A program made the translations under genes and the position numbers. Of a DNA stretch of 64,000 bases, positions 37,461 through 47,253 are shown in pieces; position 1 is the stretch's first letter, and every line of letters begins with the position of its first letter. Below the pieces are notes generated by a model. It saw only the letters and a list, made by a program, of their open reading frames with translations. It had not been told where the DNA came from and searched no databases. Location: positions 62,001-126,000 of the forward strand of contig JADJTQ010000006.1 in NCBI GenBank assembly GCA_016711125.1. Reading direction: 5' to 3'. The stretch is from Saprospiraceae bacterium. Its GTDB lineage: Bacteria > Bacteroidota > Bacteroidia > Chitinophagales > Saprospiraceae.

Positions 37461-37589
37461 TTACAACTGAGAAATTGCATTGAAGAACTCTGCGTGGGTC
37501 ATTTGTAAGCCGATGCCATCATTCTCCTCGAACAACTGTAAAAATGAAATTCCGGGCTCGCTTTTGGTACTCATTTGATGGATTTTCAT
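37461..37589 (-). CDS. Possible small protein, 42 residues
   Basis: The frame reads MKIHQMSTKSEPGISFLQLF then EENDGIGLQMTHAEFFNAIS and QL. Composition is protein-like (charged, with hydrophobic spacing), and reading continues sensibly past the stop (RSERLVQEC). It may be the start of a longer broken gene rather than a true mini-protein. Function unknown. Confidence 0.35.
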   Translation of the reverse strand: MKIHQMSTKSEPGISFLQLFEENDGIGLQMTHAEFFNAISQL

Positions 37590-37774
37590 CTCTTAATCGC
37601 AACATTTAGGCTAGTAAATTTGTAATTTTATCATTGATATTTATGTTTAGGTGATAGACTCGTTAAATGATCTGGGTGCCAGCGGTATGGTTATTGAGGG
37701 ATCTTTTGGGACTGGTTGCTCAACATAATTTAAACAGTGAACTTGTTATTGAATAGAGTCGTTTGTTACAAGTA

Positions 37775-37977
37775 CTGGGAGGCTGTTGAAATACGCAACT
37801 TGATGCTGACTCCGTAAATCGTCGTTTCTGACGCGGCGAGACGAAGGATGCTACTGGAAGTTGTAACAGACTGAGTCTCAACAAAGTCAGGAATGGCGAT
37901 AACGGATGAATCATGTTCTAGTATAAAGTTATATTTTGTAAAATCAGCGCGAGGTGAGTATTTAAACATCCTCCTAG
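37775..37977. mobile_element. MITE-like element, copy C
   Basis: This 203-bp element has inverted ends CTGGGAGGCTGTTGAAATAC (left) and, on the other strand at the right, CTAGGAGGATGTTTAAATAC. The interior shares CAACTTGAT, AACGGATGAATCAT and ATCAGCGCGAG with the copies at 9983 and 18778. It ends 43 bp before the regulator at 38021, which has no ATG start. Confidence 0.78.
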
Positions 37978-38020
37978 GGAAGATAGATGAAAAGTTTTTG
38001 AGACGTTGTTAAGGATTTGA

Positions 38021-40009
38021 TTGGAAGTGCTGAAATTTGATGCTCAAATCAGCGCTATACGGCAGAAACAAGAAGGCTTGGAAGAGGGATTAATAGAGAA
38101 GATTCAAAAAATTGTAAAGGAAAACCTGCATAACCCTAAATTTTCGACAGGGTTTCTCTGTGATGAATTGCATATAAGCCGGTCACAGTTGCATCGTCGT
38201 ATCAAGCAACATAGCGGCTTGTCGACCTCCCTTTTTATAAGAAAGATTAAATTAGCTATTGCCAAAGAACATTTGGAAGGTCCGGACCACAATATTTCGG
38301 AGATCGCCTACCTTAGCGGCATCGACAGTCCTCAAAATTTCAGTAAATATTTCGTGGAAGAGTACGGTATAACCCCTAGTATGTACCGGAAGCAGTTCCG
38401 CGAGGAGCTTAGAGAAAGAGAAATTACTAACTCTGAATTACCTAAAGGAGAGTCAGTCGGTCGGTTACCTTTTCTTAGCAAAATTGGAACAGTCAGGAAG
38501 TACCTCTATTACTCGATCATCAGCCTTGCTGTCATTTCAGTGATGGTCTTCATTTTTTCGGAGACGAGAACCAAATGGAAGGCTACGCAAGCACAAGTGA
38601 TATCGGATAATAGCCATTTTGAAAATTCAATTGCTGTGCTTCCCTTTGAAAATGTTGGGTCTGAAGTAACCAATTTTTTTACTGATGGCATCGTGGAAGA
38701 TATTTTAACCAACCTGGCCTACTTTGCAGACCTAAAGGTGATATCCCGTACTTCTTCAATGACCTATAAAAATACCCTAAAGGGCATCAAGGAGATCGCC
38801 AAGGAATTGAAGGTGGCTTACCTCTTGGAAGGCAGTGTGCGACAGATCGAAGATGAAGTGAAGGTCACTGCACAGCTGATTCGAACGGCTGATGATTTTC
38901 ATGTGTGGGCAAAAAATTATACCAAAAAAGTTGAAGACATTTTCCAACTTCAGAGTGAGATCTCGATGGACATTGCTTTAGCGCTCAATCAGCGCATTAG
39001 CGCGCAAGTCAGCGAAAGAATCTCACCTGCATCGCCGGTTGACTTTCAAGCCTATAATGAGTTCTTAATTGGCCGAAATCTGTTAATGTCTCGTACTGAA
39101 CAAGGAATCAAAGAAGGCATCCGTAGATTTGACATTGCACTGGATATTGATCCAGGATATAGCAAGGCTCTGGCATTCAAGGCAAATGCCTATCAACTTC
39201 TCGCGAATTTGACTTATGAAGATCGAGAAGAAAACAATTCTATAGCAGAAGCACTCGCTTTAGAGGCTATCAAATTGGATACCAAGAATGGACTTGCTTA
39301 TGCAACATTAGGAAGTCTCTATAAGGATCAGAAAAAATGGAGACAATCGGAAACATCTTTTGAGATTGCCTTAAAATATAGCCCTAACGATGCGCTCACT
39401 AATTATTGGTACAGCTTACTTTTACGTGAAATTGGACAAGTCGGGAGATCAGTGATTTATAGCACCAGAGCCATAGAATTAGATCCTCTTTATCCAGTCA
39501 TTTATGCGGGTCACATTGTCAATTGCATGTATTCCGGAGCTGACCACTTGGTTGATAAGTTGATTAAGGAGGGTGAGGTACTTTTTACTAACTCGTTTAT
39601 GTATCACTGGGCGATTGCTAAAAACAATGAATATAACCAAGATTATCAAGCTGCCATCTTACAATCTGATCGGGCCCTTTCTTTAAATCCGGGCATTCCA
39701 TCCATCGACAATGCGAGGGTTTTTTGCCTTGGCCGGTTAGGTCATCATCAAGAGGTACTGTCCTTTATAGATACCCGAGAGGATTTTATTGCAGAACATT
39801 ACATTGCCCGTGCTGTAGCATACAGTGCATTAAATGATGTAGAGGCTAGCTTATCATATCTTAAATCAGCAGCTGACTCGGGGGTTCTTCCCACCGATAT
39901 TAAAGTTGACCCGAAGTTTGACCTGCTCCGTGGGCATCCTGAGTTTATCCTGATTATGCAAAAATTTGGATTGACAGATGGGATCGATAGTGAGGATCAA
40001 GAGCATTAA
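38021..40009 (+). CDS. AraC HTH - TolB-like - TPR membrane regulator
   Basis: This 662-residue protein joins regulatory parts in an unusual order. Residues about 20-130 form an AraC-type DNA-binding domain (ISRSQLHRRIKQHSGLSTSL, then ISEIAYLSGIDSPQNFSKYF and YGITPSMYRKQF). A membrane helix follows (YLYYSIISLAVISVMVFIF). Next is a TolB-like segment (SIAVLPFENVGSE, FTDGIVEDILTNLA, VAYLLEGSVRQ), then about six TPR repeats (350-640). The DNA-binding part would be cytoplasmic and the sensor part periplasmic. There is no ATG near the N-terminus. TTG 38021 or GTG 38027 must start it, right after a TGA, and a MITE lies just upstream. N-terminal truncation is possible. Confidence 0.85.
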   Translation: MEVLKFDAQISAIRQKQEGLEEGLIEKIQKIVKENLHNPKFSTGFLCDELHISRSQLHRRIKQHSGLSTSLFIRKIKLAIAKEHLEGPDHNISEIAYLSGIDSPQNFSKYFVEEYGITPSMYRKQFREELREREITNSELPKGESVGRLPFLSKIGTVRKYLYYSIISLAVISVMVFIFSETRTKWKATQAQVISDNSHFENSIAVLPFENVGSEVTNFFTDGIVEDILTNLAYFADLKVISRTSSMTYKNTLKGIKEIAKELKVAYLLEGSVRQIEDEVKVTAQLIRTADDFHVWAKNYTKKVEDIFQLQSEISMDIALALNQRISAQVSERISPASPVDFQAYNEFLIGRNLLMSRTEQGIKEGIRRFDIALDIDPGYSKALAFKANAYQLLANLTYEDREENNSIAEALALEAIKLDTKNGLAYATLGSLYKDQKKWRQSETSFEIALKYSPNDALTNYWYSLLLREIGQVGRSVIYSTRAIELDPLYPVIYAGHIVNCMYSGADHLVDKLIKEGEVLFTNSFMYHWAIAKNNEYNQDYQAAILQSDRALSLNPGIPSIDNARVFCLGRLGHHQEVLSFIDTREDFIAEHYIARAVAYSALNDVEASLSYLKSAADSGVLPTDIKVDPKFDLLRGHPEFILIMQKFGLTDGIDSEDQEH

Positions 40010-40520
40010 ACAGAAGTCCACCGGATTTAACAAAAATTCTGTAACAACAAGGTATCAAACCTTCCAAATAATATGGGGAGCAATGCTCCTTTATTGTTTT
40101 TCTTCCTGCAATTCCAATTCGTTACGAACATGCCTGGAGCAGGTTAAAATCGCCCCAAATGTAGTCAAGAGTATCATGCTGAACGGCACGATTCGGGGCA
40201 TTCCGTTAGATACACTACTTTCAGCGCTGGCTGATATCAATCGGGTCATTCACAATATTGTTGCCCGGCCCGCTGGTTACTCGCTGTGGCACGTACAGTC
40301 TGACACGATCTCCGATTACCGGTGTCTGATTCAAGGTGAGTGGCGGGATCAGGTCAGTTATGATCATATCCATCGGCACCTGGAGTTCCGAAAAGTACTG
40401 GATAAGCACCATGAGGTCATATCACAAACTCGAAAGGGAAGATTTATCGCCGATTTGAACATATTAAGTAGGCACGTCTCAGGCATATTTGGTCTTCATG
40501 GGTGTTTGAATTACAGATGA
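39978..40520 (+). CDS. Hypothetical lipoprotein
   Basis: A 180-residue frame overlaps the preceding gene by 32 bp. A basic stretch (TTRYQTFQ) leads to IIWGAMLLYCFSSC, which reads as a signal with a lipobox Cys. An alternative ATG at 40083 would shorten the signal. The mature part has alternating helix and strand (LDTLLSALADINRVIHNIVA, then GYSLWHVQSDTISDYRCLIQ) with an aromatic and His-rich end, reminiscent of small ferredoxin-like alpha-beta barrels. I recognise no family. It is probably co-transcribed with the regulator and may be its target or partner. Confidence 0.6.
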   Translation: MGSIVRIKSIKQKSTGFNKNSVTTRYQTFQIIWGAMLLYCFSSCNSNSLRTCLEQVKIAPNVVKSIMLNGTIRGIPLDTLLSALADINRVIHNIVARPAGYSLWHVQSDTISDYRCLIQGEWRDQVSYDHIHRHLEFRKVLDKHHEVISQTRKGRFIADLNILSRHVSGIFGLHGCLNYR

Positions 40521-41091
40521 TTCAAGATTTGTGGCAGCGGCTATCATCAAGTTAATCTCCCTATGTTTTCTTGTGGATGAAACAATAGACTAAATCTGAG
40601 GCACAATGTACCAAGCCTTTGGGGGTCAAACTAAGCATTTGCCAAAATGTAAAAACCTTGTCCAGGTTAACCTTCTCATCTTTAATGTTTATTAATCCGT
40701 AGGCAAAGTTTGTCATCAGTTTCACTTAAGACACGCTACAACAACGACGAACTTTTGGTTAGAAACACAAGCATGAGAATAAACAAAAATTCCAACCTCA
40801 GGCTTAGGACTCCCTCGATTCGGACTTTAGTCTCCAACTTATGTCCTGGGAAAGTATATCACCCCTTGCCAATCTCAAGGGCTACTGTGTGGTTGCGAAT
40901 CCTTTTCTCCGGCTTCGGACTCCCGGATTCCGGCTTAAAATTCCATTCACCAAATATATCTGCCATTCATGGGCCTTTTCCTTCCATTCACCAAAATCAG
41001 GAATTGAAGAGGATTATTTTTGGTATCACTAAAACAATTAACGCCATCATTTGGCTAGTAATGATGTTGGCCAAACAAAATCTGAAAAAAA
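40521..41091. other. Intergenic region, 571 bp
   Basis: This gap lies before the CAP gene and should hold its promoter. The plus frames at 40710 and 40841 lack protein-like content. The word TCCATTCACCAAA occurs twice (around 40942 and 40983). No LuxR-type gene precedes this secreted-protein gene, unlike the next two. Confidence 0.5.
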
Positions 41092-43666
41092 ATGAAAAGA
41101 ATTCTTTTACTCTTATGTAGTTTTTTATACTTCTCTTCCTTGTTAGCTCAGGGACCTAATGATCCTCAAGATCTGAACATGGACGTAAACGTGCCACATA
41201 ATTGGACCACCGTGGCCAATATCGAAAATACTTTTAATACGGCGCGAAGACAGGAAGAAACTCAACTAGGACTGGGTGCCAATGCGATAATGAACCTTGA
41301 TCTTCCAACCCAACCAGTTTGGGATGGCTACTCAATCGATCAGAAAGCTCTATTTGTCATGAATGACGAAAGAACTTCAAGGGCTGGGATCAACTACGGA
41401 ATGGGCGTAGTAAAAGGATTGCCTTTTAATGGCATCGAGGCCAATATTGATCAGGTGTCACAAAATTGGGCTCAGTATAATATCAATAATAATATATTCG
41501 AACATTGTCATCCTACGATGAATAATGCTGATTGTCCCGCAGGAAGAATCAGTGGTGCTTATCCGGTGGATGTACTGAATTTGGAGGGGAATCGAAAACC
41601 TCCATGCCAGTAGCAGTGGCACTATTGCGATGTCAGATGTAACCCTTGATGCGATTGTTGGCTGGATAGACGAGGATGCTGGTAGTGCTTGGGGTCACCG
41701 ACATGCAATGTTGGCTCAGGACTACGATGATGATTATGGTGATGCTAACCAGGAAGGATTTGTTGGCTTTGGGATAGCTCAAACAACTAATGCTGGGGTC
41801 GCTTGGAAAACGGTCGTGGTGGTCAATTTTACCAACCCCGTTGCGGATGCTCAGGCCGGCGCCTGCGGTTATAATATTACAGTCAGTACCAATAGTCTGA
41901 CCAATCCACCTTGCAATACGCCACCAACCATTAATTCGGTGACTGCAACCCAGCCACCAGACTGTAATAACCAAACTGGTTCCATAACCGTCAATGCTAC
42001 AGGTGCTGGAACATTGGAATTTACCGTGAACGGCAATGTCTGGCAAGTTGGAAATACTTTTACCAATCTGGCACCAGGCAACTATAACGCCGCAGTGCGG
42101 TTGCAGGCTACTCCAAACTGTCTCACGAACTACAATCAGAATCCAGTCGTGCTCAATGCACCGATGGGATGCAATGGAAATTGTATGGATTATGTTGCAA
42201 CAGGACTTCCTATCCCTATTCCCGACAATACTCCTGCTGGCGTGACATCCACTGTTAACGTTCAGACTGCAGGTACTATTACCGATGTGAATATTAAGAA
42301 TCTCACAGGAAATCACACCTATATTGGTGCCCTGGTTTTTACTCTACAAAGCCCTCAAGGAACTGTTTTGACCCTGATAAATAACGCTTGTAATGCCAAT
42401 GGAGGGATCGATTTTAACCTGGGCCTAGATGATCAAGCAGCCAATCCTATAACTTGTCCTTACAATACAGGTAATACCGAACAACCCCAAAATGCTTTAT
42501 CAGCATTTAATGGACAGAACCCTTTGGGAACCTGGACGTTGACAGTTGCTGATAATGACGCATTTAACGATGCAGGTATGTTAAATACTTGGACATTGGA
42601 GATCTGTACTCAAGGAGCAATGGCACAAGGTTACACATGTGCCACAGCTGTTGAAATTACTCAGCCGGGCACTTTTAATGCACCCGGACCCAGTCAGGGT
42701 AATGGTGCTATCGCAGGAAGTGGATTCACTCATGCCAACTGGTACCGGTTTACTCCGCCAATGACGGGCATGATCCGGATCTTCACATGTGGATTAGCCG
42801 GAGCTGGAAACCAGCATAATCATGTCTATACCGTGAATACCGCCTCGTGTGCTGCGTTGAATCTAAATGATGTGATCTACACCGAAGATAGAGGATGTAC
42901 TCAGAATCAGGCAGATGGAGTTAAATTGGAAAATGTACCCGTAACCGCAGGGGTGCCTATCTATATTGAGTGGGATGATGCCCTTTCGAATACTCCCTTC
43001 ACCTGGACTCTTGAATATCAAGCAGGAGGTGGAGGATGTATGGACTATGTTGCAGGTGACGTCCCTACTAATATCCTGGATCAAGCAACGATTACCTCAA
43101 CGATTAATGTACCGACCGGAGGTACCATAGCCGGTGTGAATATCACAAATTTGAAAGGAACTCATGCATTTCTGGGTGATTTAACTTTCACTTTAATGAG
43201 TCCTATGGGAACCTCCGTGGTACTGATTCAAAATGAGTGTGGTGGTGATGCAAGCGGGTTTGACATCAGTTTGAATGATGGCGCTGCGGGAGCACTAGAT
43301 TGCCCACTCAGTGATGTGGCTACTGAGAGACCTGAAAATCTGCTATCGGCCTTCAATGGGCAAAATCCCATGGGCAATTGGATATTAATGGTTAATGATA
43401 ATGGAGCTGGAGATGTTGGTGTGCTCCGGGGCTGGACTTTGGAAATATGCACTGGTGGAGGGGGTAACTGTCCACCCAATCTGCCAGTAAATGACAATCC
43501 TATCGCGGCGGGTACCTTTCAGGCTGGTACCCAATTAACTTCTGCAGGTTCTGTCGGAGTAGGAAACAATGTGATCTTCCGGGCAGGAAATAATGTGGAA
43601 TTGCAGCCCAATTTTACGGTTCCATTAACTTCTATATTTGAAGCAAGAATTGAAGGTTGTCAATAA
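41092..43666 (+). CDS. Secreted CAP-domain protein with two P domains and 3-coathanger end, split by a frameshift
   Basis: Frames 41092-41613 and 41630-43666 join to 857 residues if one G is removed from GGAGGGGAA at about 41586, recreating NLEGIENLHASSSGTIAMSD. A signal peptide (RILLLLCSFLYFSSLLAQ) precedes a CAP/SCP domain (ERTSRAG, NWAQYN, VGWIDEDAGSAWGHRHAML). Two proprotein-convertase P-like domains follow (42181-42606 and 43039-43452; each ends in GxW-x-L-x-x-x-D-N ... GxxxxWTLEIC). Between them is a module starting GYTCATAVEITQPGTF. The C-terminal 65 residues are like a 3-coathanger stack (FRAGNNVELQPNFTVP). Probably an exported or surface protein; the CAP activity is unknown. Confidence 0.82.
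42181..43452 (+). repeat. Duplicated P-domain cassette inside the CAP gene
   Basis: The P-like domain at 42181-42606 and that at 43039-43452 are homologous in protein (CMDYV, TxVNV, FTLxSPxGT, LSAFNGQNP, GxWxLxVxDN, WTLEIC) and partly in DNA (TCAGCATTTAATGG / TCGGCCTTCAATGG). The module between them (42625-43020) is nearly repeated at 45572-45975 in the next protease gene. Confidence 0.8.
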
Positions 43667-43703
43667 TTTAATAAAAAAAGGTTTGATAAGATCAACGAAA
43701 GCT

Positions 43704-43753
43704 ATCCATGAATTTCCGTTTACCAAAGAATCCGGCAATTCATGGATCTTTTG
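43704..43753 (+). terminator. Terminator-like inverted repeat after the CAP gene
   Basis: ATCCATGAATT (43704-43714) pairs perfectly with AATTCATGGAT (43737-43747) around a 22-base loop, followed by CTTTTG. The 11-bp stem and short T run suggest transcription ends here, before the LuxR-type gene at 43853. Confidence 0.6.
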
Positions 43754-43852
43754 TGGTCGTTCGTTAAATCGGTCTTAGTCTTCTGAGTCAAATAGATTAA
43801 GTATTATAAATACTCCAAAGAAGATTTTAAAAAGAATTAAATACTCAACGCT

Positions 43853-44217
43853 ATGTTAAACCCAATATCCGATCGCGAAAAGGAAGTCCTGGAGTTGATC
43901 GCTTATGAAAATACTAATGACGAAATAGCTGAAAAACTCTACATCAGTATTCACACGGCTAAAACCCACCGGAAAAATCTTCTGGAAAAATGGGTGTGAA
44001 AAATACCGCAGGGTTGGTAAGAAGAGGATTTGAGTTGGGTTATCTTCAGGTCGAAAGATCAGGTTGTCAAACCCCTGAGCCGATGATTAAACCGCTAAAC
44101 CGGTACGAATCTGAAACTCGCTCGGGATACATGCAAAAGTCTTCAATAGAACCACCTAGCGGCTTTCCCCGACCGTTTGTGCAAAGGTCTCTAATTAATA
44201 ATCGAACAGGATCATAG
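43853..44217 (+). CDS. Stand-alone LuxR-type HTH protein (copy 1), split by a frameshift
   Basis: The frame starts MLNPISDREKEVLELIAYEN and shifts at CTGGAAAAATGG (about 43990). Restoring one A gives LLEKMGVKNTAGLVRRGFEL and a total of 121 residues, exactly the length of copy 2 at 46819. Residues 5-65 are a LuxR/FixJ winged-free HTH (LYISIHTAKTHRKNLLEK). The tail ends in a conserved FPRPFVQRSLIN segment. There is no receiver or ligand domain. It lies 78 bp before the astacin protease gene and is probably its dedicated regulator, by position only. Confidence 0.85.
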
Positions 44218-44295
44218 GTCGAACGAAGAACCGTATTTACCGAATTGGTAATGCGTATAGTCGAAAGCGTATAGATTTAATTATAAACAGACAAA

Positions 44296-46580
44296 ATGAA
44301 ATTATCAATTATACAAATTGAAGTAAGTTTTTTTCAAACTAGCAACCAGAGAGGGAGCACAAATTCATCCTACTTTAAGAATTACTTTCTCCTTCTCCTT
44401 TTGCTATTTTCTACTCATTTTGGGATAGCTCAACATACTGAGCATTTTAGACCAGATGCACGTCCTGACGAGATCGAACTAAGAACCTTGCTCTTTCAGA
44501 CAGATCCTACTAAGGAACCGGTCGAACGAACCGTTCAGGTCATTGACGGATACGTGATCGTTGAAGGCGACATCATACTTGGGCTGGAAAAGGATTTATT
44601 TGGCCCCAGTAGGGGAGCGGTTATCACCAATTCGGGCACGAATAGATGGCCTAATGGTACGATTCCTTACGAAATTGAGGCGGGTTATCCTGATGTAAAT
44701 ATGATCAATTATGCCATCAATCATTTGATCAATAATTCAAATATATGCATGGTGCCCCATACCAACGAGGCCAACTATGTAAAATTCATTAATGCACAAG
44801 GCTGTTCTTCAAATGTTGGTATGGTTGGTGGTGAGCAAACTATTAATCTGTCTCCTAATTGTGGCATCTCCTCCACTGTGCATGAAGTGTTACATGCCGC
44901 AGGATTTTGGCATGAGCAGTCACGAGCCGATCGTAATACCTATGTGACGATAAATGTTGCCAATATTTTGCCCGCCAATGCTTTCAACTTTGACCAATAC
45001 AACGATGGAATGGATATTGGTGCCTATGATTATGGTTCAATTATGCATTACGGACCCGATGCCTTTTCATCAAATGGCATGGCCACCATTACGATTAATA
45101 TACCACCAGGTACCGCTTCATCGAATATCGGACAACGAGTTGGTTTAAGTGCAGGGGACGTATCCGCTATTAACATGCTCTATCCTAATGATGCAGGATG
45201 TGGAACCATCAATGTTCCAGCCAATCTAACCATTCGGTCGCTAGGTACCTGTCTATAAATGGAAGTGTGGTGACAGTGACGAATTGTATTGTGGAAAACG
45301 ATGGCAGTGCCGCTATTGGAGCATCAAGTGCCAATTTTTTCTATGCTCCACAAGGAAATAATAATGTGAATTTTTTTGGAGCAGCCCAAGCCATCCCAGC
45401 TTTGAATCCTGGACAAACACATACCATTGGCATCGCCAATGATTTTGCCGCGTTAGCTAACGGTACTTATTACTTCGGAGTTTGGGTAAACAGTGCCGGC
45501 AATCCAGCTGAAGGTAATACTGATGATAATTATCCCAGTTGGAATGCACCTTTACTTACTCTTCCGGTAGGTGCAGCACAAGGCTACACGTGTGCCACAG
45601 CGTTTGAATTGACCCAGCCAGGTACCTTTAATGCCCCAGGACCCAGCCAAGGCAATGGTGCTATCGCAGGGGGACCTGGCACTCATGCCAACTGGTACCG
45701 TTTTACCCCGCCGATGACCGGTATGATCAACATCCTTACTTGTGGACTAGCTGGTGCTGGCAATCAACATAATCACGTCTATACCGTAAATACGGGATCT
45801 TGCGCCACGTTAAATATAAATGATGTAGTGTATACCGAAGATAGAGGATGTACCCAAAATCAGGCGGATGGAGTAAAGTTGGAAAATGTACCGGTCACTA
45901 TGGGTGTACCTATTTATATTGAGTGGGATGATGCATTGTCTTCAAATTCATTTACTTGGACGTTGGAATATCAAGGAGGAGGTGGATGCATGGCAAATGT
46001 GACAGTAAACGCAGCGGCCATGGGCAACACTCTTGCATCCAATTCGATCGCTACTCAAAATGCAGTCACGATCAATGGGGCAGCTGTTTTCTCGGCACCT
46101 AATGTGAATCTAAATGCCGGTTTCGAGGTTCCAGCTGGTAATTGTTTTGAGGCCAACAATGTCGGTTGTGGGTACAATGGTGTGCTAATGTGTGACGGTG
46201 GAGGAGGTGGAGCAGGTACCTGTGCATCACCTCAGGTGATCAACTGCGGACAGGCTTATCAGGGTGACAATACAGGAGGAGACAGTAATTGGTCAAGCTA
46301 CCAGGCAGGTAATTTCGATGGTTTGACCGGCCCTGAAAAGATACATACCCTGATTATTCCTGGTAATACGACTCGAACCATTTCGCTGTCGGGATTAAAC
46401 GATGATTTAGATTTAGTTATCGCCACGGCCTGTGACCCTGCCACTGTGTTTGATGGGTCTGCCACAATCGGTGACGAGACCGTGGTGGTGAATAACAATA
46501 CAGCCAATCCCGTGACCTATTATATTATTGTGGATGGCTGGAATGGAGCGACCAGCACCTATACATTATCATGTAATTAG
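44296..46580 (+). CDS. Secreted astacin-like metalloprotease with CARDB, coathanger and PPC-like domains, split by a frameshift
   Basis: Frames 44296-45258 and 45198-46580 join near 45240 (one base missing) to about 761 residues. A signal-like helix (YFLLLLLLFSTHFGIAQ) and a propeptide precede an M12A catalytic domain with the full zinc motif HEVLHAAGFWHEQSRADR. The Met-turn region SIMHYG follows. Then come a CARDB-like domain (LSINGSVVTVTNCIVENDGS), the GYTCATAFELTQPGTF module shared with the CAP gene, a 3-coathanger-like segment (FSAPNVNLNAGFEVPAGN) and a pre-peptidase C-terminal-like domain ending ATSTYTLSCN. It should digest external protein. It follows the LuxR-type gene. Confidence 0.88.
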
Positions 46581-46818
46581 GCTTTGATGAATTTCGATTG
46601 AACCGTTTTGTTTTGTTCAACCACGATGTATTTAATCAAGAATTTAAAGGTCTTCTACTATTATTGACATAGACCAAAGAGTAAAGACAACCACAAGGAC
46701 ATTAATGAAGGTGCTGTCGTCAAATCAGATCAATCGAGGAGCATTTGTGAGGGTACATTAATCGCATCCGAGCTGCTACAGATAAATTAAGTCCAGAAAC
46801 ACTAAATACTCAAACGCT

Positions 46819-47184
46819 ATGCTAAATTTACTTTCAGATCGCGAAAAGGAAGTCCTTGAGCTGATCGCTCATGAAAACACCAATGACAAAATTGCTGAAA
46901 AGCTCTACATCAGTATTCACACGGCTAAAACCCACCGAAAAAATCTCTTGGAAAAAATGAGGGTAAAAAATACTGCTGGACCGGTAAGACGTGGATTTGA
47001 ATTGGGTTTTCTGCAGATTGAAAATGCGGTGCAACAAATAGCCGAACCCACTCTCAAATCTGTAAGTATAAGTTGTTCTGAACCCCGGTCAGCTGTATTT
47101 CAAAGATCATTTCAAGAAATGCACAATCAATTTTCCAGACCATTTATTGGGAGAGCGATACTGAGTAATTGGACAGGATCCTAA
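46819..47184 (+). CDS. Stand-alone LuxR-type HTH protein (copy 2)
   Basis: This intact 121-residue protein starts MLNLLSDREKEVLELIAHEN. Residues 5-65 are a LuxR-type HTH (NDKIAEKLYISIHTAKTHRK). The tail ends in a conserved segment (FSRPFIGRAILSNWTGS) that matches the end of copy 1. The DNA of both copies is nearly identical over the HTH and in the bases before the start (AATACTCAA, CGCTATG), a sign of recent duplication of the upstream region too. It lacks any sensor domain. It is 70 bp before the M43 protease gene. Confidence 0.9.
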   Translation: MLNLLSDREKEVLELIAHENTNDKIAEKLYISIHTAKTHRKNLLEKMRVKNTAGPVRRGFELGFLQIENAVQQIAEPTLKSVSISCSEPRSAVFQRSFQEMHNQFSRPFIGRAILSNWTGS

Positions 47185-47253
47185 TCTTTGCGGGAGTTCT
47201 TGTATGGAACAGTTGTATAAAATCGAATTTTACCACTATAAAACAAATACTGA

